Shown piece after piece: positions 57,310 through 64,000 of a stretch of 64,000 nt of DNA. The first letter of the stretch is position 1. Every line of letters begins with the position of its first letter. The notes under the pieces were generated by a model that made no database searches, was not told the origin of the DNA, and saw only the letters and a list, made by a program, of their open reading frames with translations. A program made the position numbers and the translations under genes. Location: NCBI GenBank assembly GCA_964017155.1, contig OZ024858.1:24540687-24604686 (forward strand), written 5' to 3'. The DNA comes from Oasisia sp. SBJ-2009 (Eukaryota > Annelida > Polychaeta > Sabellida > Siboglinidae).

Positions 57310-60300
57310 CTAAACACCAACCACTTGACAGTGTAATGTTACGGAACCTGCTGCAGCAGTCACCTCACCTCACCGTTTATCAACAGTCTCTAGCTAGGGG
57401 CATGCCCACAATCGCTGTAGACCGCAGGCAGTTGCCATACAACCCAGTAATGATTTCACCAACCTGACACCCCCATGCCGTTGAAGTGGACCGTTCCAAT
57501 CAAACTCCCTGCAGGAAATGTAGCAGTGACAACTCTGTGATGTAACAGGTTCATTTATTAAGCATCGGTATGTATGTTGCTGCGAAAATAAAACCAGTGT
57601 TCGCATTACAGCACAGACTTAATTACAGTACGGATGCCGCGCACTGCATTAAAGGTGCCACATATGTTCGTTCCTTATTTATTGGAATTTATTAATGCGT
57701 TGTTCGTTAATACTATAATAAATACGCTCATGGGACATTTTTCGTAAAATTTGTTTTATCAGCCCAAAACAGTTCGCTAACTGGCAATTGCTGCCACGAT
57801 ATATCTATTTGTAAACAAAAAAGTGACTTGTTAAAAACACTGCCAGTACTGGCAAATGTTCCTTTGAAGTTGCCTTGTTCCTTGTTCCTTAACTAGGCCA
57901 AAGTACAACTGGTCTGTGACCTCTTGCTGACCTCTCTTTATAGTGAAAGTATCCTACCAACATATTAATGCTTCGATTTTGTCCATTTATTCGGGACTGT
58001 AACTCAAGTGATGCAGACATTGGAATGATATGTAACAGCAATCCCTTACAATAAGAAACACACTTTGACTGTTGCTTCTATATCCATGGCTATAGATGTT
58101 TCCTGGCATGCGTGCAAGTGTAGGCCAAGCCACAGTGGGATTCCGCCGAAGCTGTTCCTCTTTTAAACAGCTGTTCCATACCTGGATTCTTTGTTGCAGA
58201 GCATGCTGCAGCTGGGTAATTAACGCTATCCAAAGACCTTGGAATACCAAAGTCTAGCTAGAGCCTATCTCACACACACCCATACATATGCATGTCTGAC
58301 CAAACTCAATTTATGACCCCAGCAGACCAAATCAGTGATAAGTCGGGATTTGAGATTTGGCGCGAGAGCGATTTGAACCCGAATATGGTGTACAATAGTG
58401 ATTTTGGTATTTTTTTAGAAATGCATTTTTTTCTTCTACCAGTGTATTCTTATCCTAGGGAATAAATACTAATAAAATATGCATTTTAGCGCAATTTACA
58501 AAGAGCGCTATCAATGATCTGCGACAGAATTTCTGAAACAAAAGAAAATTGGTCGATTTTCTCCGATGCTACTGTGGGGTATCCCTGTTATATCTACCAA
58601 TGGGGTATTACCAACGGAAAGGACATGATCTCAATCTTCACAGGCATATTTATGACCTCTTTATAGAAATAGCTCAAATTCAACCAATAAGCAGTCACCC
58701 CTTTCATGATTGTTGCATACCAATGAGCATCAGGTGCACCTCCAAATTTTCCTACTTATCATTGGTTTGGTCAGCCGAGGTCACAATTTTGGTGAAGATA
58801 TATTCTCAGCCTGGCAGTAACCGGGACAGACGAGACACGAATCACTTCAGATGGAGGCAAACACACCCGACAACATGTTCTCAGGCCAATGTGATTCATA
58901 GTGGCCAGTACATCTTCGCCAGAACAGTTTCCTGGTAACTCGTCGGAGGAAGCTGGGACTGGCTCCTTGCCCTCCCCAAAGGTTCAGCTGTTTCCGATAC
59001 ATTTCTCGACAAACGATTAATTTTGCTGTCATTTGGAGCCACGCAGTCGAAGTGATAATCTATGGCAGCCCTCGCTTGGGAAATGTCCCATTGCCGAGTC
59101 AAAGGCTATCCTTGCACGGAAAAATAAACTGATAATCACATCGTTGTTTGTGATATGTTTGCTGGTTCATGCAGTACGTCTGTCATCAGTTGTCATGTGG
59201 CATGGTACATCACTCATGCTATGTGCACGTGTGTGCTATAGACTACATGCAGTTTTCACTGCGCTGGGTGGTGTACTAAATACTATTAAACTGCACTGAC
59301 AAAATAATTTCCATACACACTTCATGTTCAATATTGTTCATTAAAAAGTACACATTACCACATACATATTTCCTGTGACTTCATTAAAGTTATAAATTCC
59401 AAAAGAGATACACTATAAAGTGGGTAGTGAATTTGATGAAACATAGAACACATATCAGTTGCATTAAATGAAGCAATGTATGGATTGACATGTAATGTAT
59501 CAAATCACAAGTTAAAATATAGGCAAACATATTGCATAAGAACATTTAATAACACTGTCCCCAACATGAATTAAATACACATAAATTTATAAATTACTCG
59601 AAAATATTATATTATGTATGCTCACTGAAAGAGAGACAAATTAGAGATAATATTGCTACATGTCCAAGTTAGACCTCCATAAGACCTCTGTTACTCAGCT
59701 AGTTGGACTGACACAGAGTGGAATTGATTGGGTCTGCTCAATCTCAGCCCCAGGCAAACTAGCCACACCTGTTCAAAGACTGACGCTGCAGTGTTCTCCA
59801 TCTCTAAGTAAACTGGTGAATGACTAACAACTTCTATGTTATCAAACAAAATGTCCAATTATATGGAAGGAAGAACATTACTTGGACGCTGCAAATCAGT
59901 GTTGCAATCAAGTTTACAAATGTGTTATTAACTTATCTTATCTGCGAGTTATTATCAAAAGAAACTCTGAACTAGTTTTTGTAGTAGCAATTTACTGAAA
60001 ATTAATCTCCCGTGATTATACATTCCAAAAAGCATAATTTAAAATGTGAACAGGCTCTGTTGAAAGGTAATAGCTCATACAAATAGTTTCGTACAAATGC
60101 ATTACGACAGGGTTACTATCAATAAGCTATTTAGCAAAATAGCTTATAAACGCATTTTGGTAGGTAGACTTTCAATATATTTTATTCTACTATATATAGT
60201 GAACATAGTGGGGTAAAATGGACGTGAAGACCCTCACAATAATTGACAGGTCCAGCTGTCCAGTTACTGTTGACCTTGCCTCCTGTTTATCTAATCTATC

Positions 60301-63300
60301 ATACTTTCTTACCCATTCAAGGTTATTTTTTTCAGAATATGTTACAGCATTGTTTATGTTGTTCAAATGCATGTTCACTTTCGAAGCAAACTACAGCAAA
60401 ATTAAATCTTTTAAAAATGTATTCTTCATTTCTCAACTGTTTTATTGGACACTAAGTGCCACCCTTAAATTAATTAACAAATTACACCACGTATAAATAA
60501 TAAAAAAAATTAAAAAAAATTGTTTAACTACTGCACAGTATGTTTAACAGAATCAACAATATTTAGCCTAATCAGGTAAACCTCCCCAAAAAGTTGTGAT
60601 GGAAGCTCACGGGCATCTTTGAGTAAAAAAACTTAACACCCAGCACTAAATACAAGAATGTGTTATAAAAACAGAAATACCACGCGACGCGACGGGAATA
60701 CCAATCCCCGGTACTCTGTTTTATATAGTAGGTAGCAAGTATGAACGATATTTTAGTGATGTAAATGTCACGGGGAATTTACGACACCAGTAAACATATC
60801 CAGTGGAACGGCAGAACAAAACGTAAACGTAGGGTGTGACATTTCGGCAAGAGCAGTTTAGACGGGTAATTGCTCACTGCATTCTCAACTCGTACATCAC
60901 ATTTCCTGGGAGTTGGCAGGGCCTGGGATGATGGGAAGATGAGCTGACAACGGAAGCTGGATCTGTGCTAAATCTTCTTTCATGATCACGCTGTAGCTGT
61001 AGCGGCAAGTATATGGCAGCTACACCCCACTGCCTTATTCCACGTTCTATCCGCTATGTGTTACTATGGAACTTGAGGCATTCACATACAGGTGTTCCAC
61101 GTATCCATGTGGGCATATTAAAACATGCCCAGTCCCAGCAAGACTTCAGCCATCAGCTATGTTATGCTGCCACCATTGCAATGCGAGAGAAGCCATTACG
61201 CAAAATGTATAATTATTAAATTATGCAACAGTGTTTGAGAGAAATATACTTATATAGCATTACTGTACATATCTGGCCAAAGTTTTTATTTAAAAATATT
61301 TTAGGGTATAAATCACTATAGTAAAAAAAACTCAGAGTAGGTGCTTTTCATAAACAATTCAAAATCAACTGCGAATGTTAATCACAAATAAATGCATGGC
61401 CTTGGTTTCGTCAATGTTTACATTCAATTTGAATCTGCATGGTTTAAAAAATATATCCAGCTATGTTATTTCAGGACTTTTTAGTTCAAAAGTGGTTTAT
61501 GGATCTAGATACGTGTAGCACACTCCCTTGCTGCCCCAATGAGGAATAAATTGTGCCAACTTCTTATGTATAATACAATTTAACCAGCATTCTCTGCACT
61601 ATACATACCATGGTAGTATTATTTTATGAAAGGATAAACAATTTTATCTTGACCACACATGATTATGATCTTGCCAACAGGCATTTCCTATTAGTGAATG
61701 CTTTATAATGTTATAAGCAGAAATGGCATGTTGTAACCGGAACATGAAGTAATTCATCACCGCATTACTAACTGGGATGTTTATGACTTCGCTGCATTAG
61801 GCAAAAATGTACAACATATCCCAGCTGGCCTTCCAGTTGTCAGATACAAATGTGACTTTTACAAGTTATGGGAAAAACAGACATGAGACTTGTGGACAAG
61901 GCAGACACTCCCGCCTGGCTGGCCCCTGCTCTAAGGGAGCATCCCAAAAGTAATGGATATTTTGAGGTATTATGCAGTTATAAACAAGGAAAAGTATACT
62001 TTCATGCACTGAAAATGTTACTCGTTACAATCAACTGACAGTCTAGTCTGACTTTGTTTTCATCATCATTGTTCAGTTGAAAGCATTTATTATTGTTTTA
62101 TATACTATTATAATAATTGCCGATATAATAACAAATCAACTATAATAAACAATGGTAAGTTAGTTCACAAGTTTATATGATGTTGTTTAATAAAGGTAAT
62201 TTTTAAAATGTTACATTATCATGTCGGATCATGGCACCATGGATCATCACCACTGGGTTATTTTTGCTAACATTCATACATTAACCAATAACAACATGAA
62301 TAGATGTTTCATGTAAAAAATATTTGTATCTGTGACTGGTTAAGTGTTCTAAAGCCAAGATTCCGAGTAAGACTAGCTATTTCCATGGCTATTTGACATT
62401 TTGAACACCAGTCCTGGAGACGTGTGTAGCAATTTGTACCCACCCTGTTGAACCAGGAATAAATGATAGATGGTGGTTATTTATCTGCTTACGTGGGGCG
62501 ACTCCAAAAGTCCAGGAAATGCGTGATCAATCATTAAACAGGCGCAGGATGAAGAAACGGCTCCAGACCAACCCTTGCCTCACCAACAATTTTGAGATTT
62601 TTTCCCACAACCACTGGCACAAACACGAAATTAATGGATTTTTTATAGACAGGAATAACTTGCAGATGACCCTGAAAGGGCGGTTACTCTGCTGGCCCAA
62701 CTGGAGGAGGGGAAGAGGGTGGAGTGTTGGGGCTTGTTTGAGGACAGGGTGACAAATATGGCAGAAAGGGTGACTATTTCATAGATGTACAAACATTAAT
62801 TTTCTAGTTTATTTTATTACCAGATGGCAGACGCTGAAAAATAGATCTGGTAACAAATGTTGTCGGTGACTGCTTCTGATCGGTTACACATTACACAATT
62901 ACAATCCCTGATCATACTGGTTATATAAATATATTTTTTGGATGAAAAATGTATGCAATAACAGAAAACCTGTTTCAGTTTTCTGACAAAGATGCGATTA
63001 ACAGTAACACCAATCACAAATTCACAAATCTATTGATCATCGTCAAAGCGATGGTCGATTATAAAAATGAAACCTATTCCCTTTTGGTTTATGTTCCACT
63101 TGTAGTTTATAAAGTAGGTTATACACAAGAGTCCGTCAGACAGTTGTACAGACACTCAAAAAGTAGCAATAGATTAATGTGCCATTGTGATGCTAAAACT
63201 GGAGAATGCGCCATCCACTTGGACTTGTTTAGTCTGAGATTCCAAAGTTTGAAACAAGAACACAGCGAACAGGAGACATGTACCCCCCTCCCCCAGAGAT

Positions 63301-64000
63301 AGTTACAGCAGCAGACGTGTATACACATCACTGAACATGTTCCTGTACTATACATATTCTAACCCTAATTAGCACCTAGACCATGGTGTTGCCTATACAT
63401 ATAGCTGCAATACCACAAGTACCTAATCCAAGTCAACTATTCATGAATGCAGACAAAACAACATAATGCAGAATTTACATACTTTAGCTTAGTATACATC
63501 AATAGTTTTTCAATACACACATGCAAACCTGACATTCTTGTCTCACTTCTACGGTATCACTAATAATTGCTTTCGCAGTTAGTAGTAATATATATAGTAT
63601 ACATTTATTTTATATTATCACAGATAAATATGTGTCACAGAAAGGATCATAATCAAAAAATATCCCCAATTTATACCTGTAAATACATAAGTTCTGTTAA
63701 ACCAAAGATTTTAAGATAATGGAAAAGACATACATATATACATACAGTATCTTACATATGAACCAACTCTTCATATACATAACATTAAGTAACAATCACT
63801 GAACACTATTTAATGAAGTTCATGACCTGCTGCTAAGTACTATTTACTTGGTGAGCTTTGGTCTACACAGTGCTTGGTTGTTGACTACAGGTATGAATGG
63901 ATATCTCCTTGTACGCCTGCATGTTGATCAACGGACACTCTGCCCACATTTAACAACAAAGTAATGCTGCAAGGTCCCCTGTTGAGAACTGTGACACAAC
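57310..64000. other. Intergenic or far-upstream stretch without supported genes
   Basis: Apart from MITE copy 2 (58,312-58,785) I see only AT-rich unique-looking DNA with short chance open frames. No splice-consistent exon series, RNA gene or tandem array was found. Confidence 0.4.
58312..58785. mobile_element. MITE family A, copy 2 (474 bp)
   Basis: Left end tatgaccccagcagaccaaa + tcagtgataagtcgggattt and right end aaattttcctacttatca + ttggtttggtcagccgaggt form the same inverted repeat as copy 1 at 19,349-19,628. The interior is longer and different, so the family has at least two size forms. Confidence 0.7.

Noticed and set aside
60190..60378. Minus-strand 62-codon open frame with coding-like composition
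   Set aside because: No splice context, no recognised domain, and the length is within chance for AT-rich DNA of this size.
62519..62752. Plus-strand 77-codon open frame, Arg/Trp-rich at the end
   Set aside because: No supporting exon partners or homology that I can recognise; likely chance or transposon debris.

Overview
The window looks like animal nuclear DNA, most likely from a lophotrochozoan and probably a mollusc. Coding sequence is broken into short exons with GT..AG introns, introns and spacers are AT-rich, and there are tRNA-derived SINEs, LINE tails, MITEs and very many minisatellites. The species is inferred from general character only; no marker gene fixes it.

Layout. Bases 1-206 hold the last coding part of a plus-strand gene that enters from the left, followed by a long 3' UTR. 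From 44,724 down to 8,321 the minus strand carries one large gene. I traced it by hand through 37 coding exons. Every junction has GT..AG, phases agree throughout, and the total is 4,794 nt (1,597 codons plus stop). The two genes converge. From 44.8 to 64 kb I see no convincing coding gene: this is either a large 5' UTR intron of the minus-strand gene or intergenic DNA, with retroelement debris, a 25-bp minisatellite and CA-rich repeats.

The large gene encodes a type I membrane protein: signal peptide, Ig, four copies of [short linker - DB module - FN3], two Ig domains, a fifth linker - DB - FN3, a sixth FN3, a membrane helix, and a cytoplasmic tail with an NPTY motif. All five DB modules have exactly 12 cysteines, six per exon half. 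DB modules are best known from nematode proteins that also carry Ig and FN3 domains (the IGDB group), so this appears to be a mollusc-type member with an amplified five-exon cassette. An adhesion or receptor role at the cell surface is inferred.

The introns of this gene are unusually rich in tandem arrays (12, 15, 18, 23, 31, 35, 36, 38-39, 55 and about 165 bp units). Several touch splice sites, and at least two include copies of a real 5' splice site. One intron (24,095-25,775) is almost wholly an 18-bp array. Transposon remains include a 722-bp inverted-repeat element with a coding-like interior, a two-copy MITE family, two LINE C-terminal fragments, a SINE with a tRNA promoter, and a duplicated retroposon tail.
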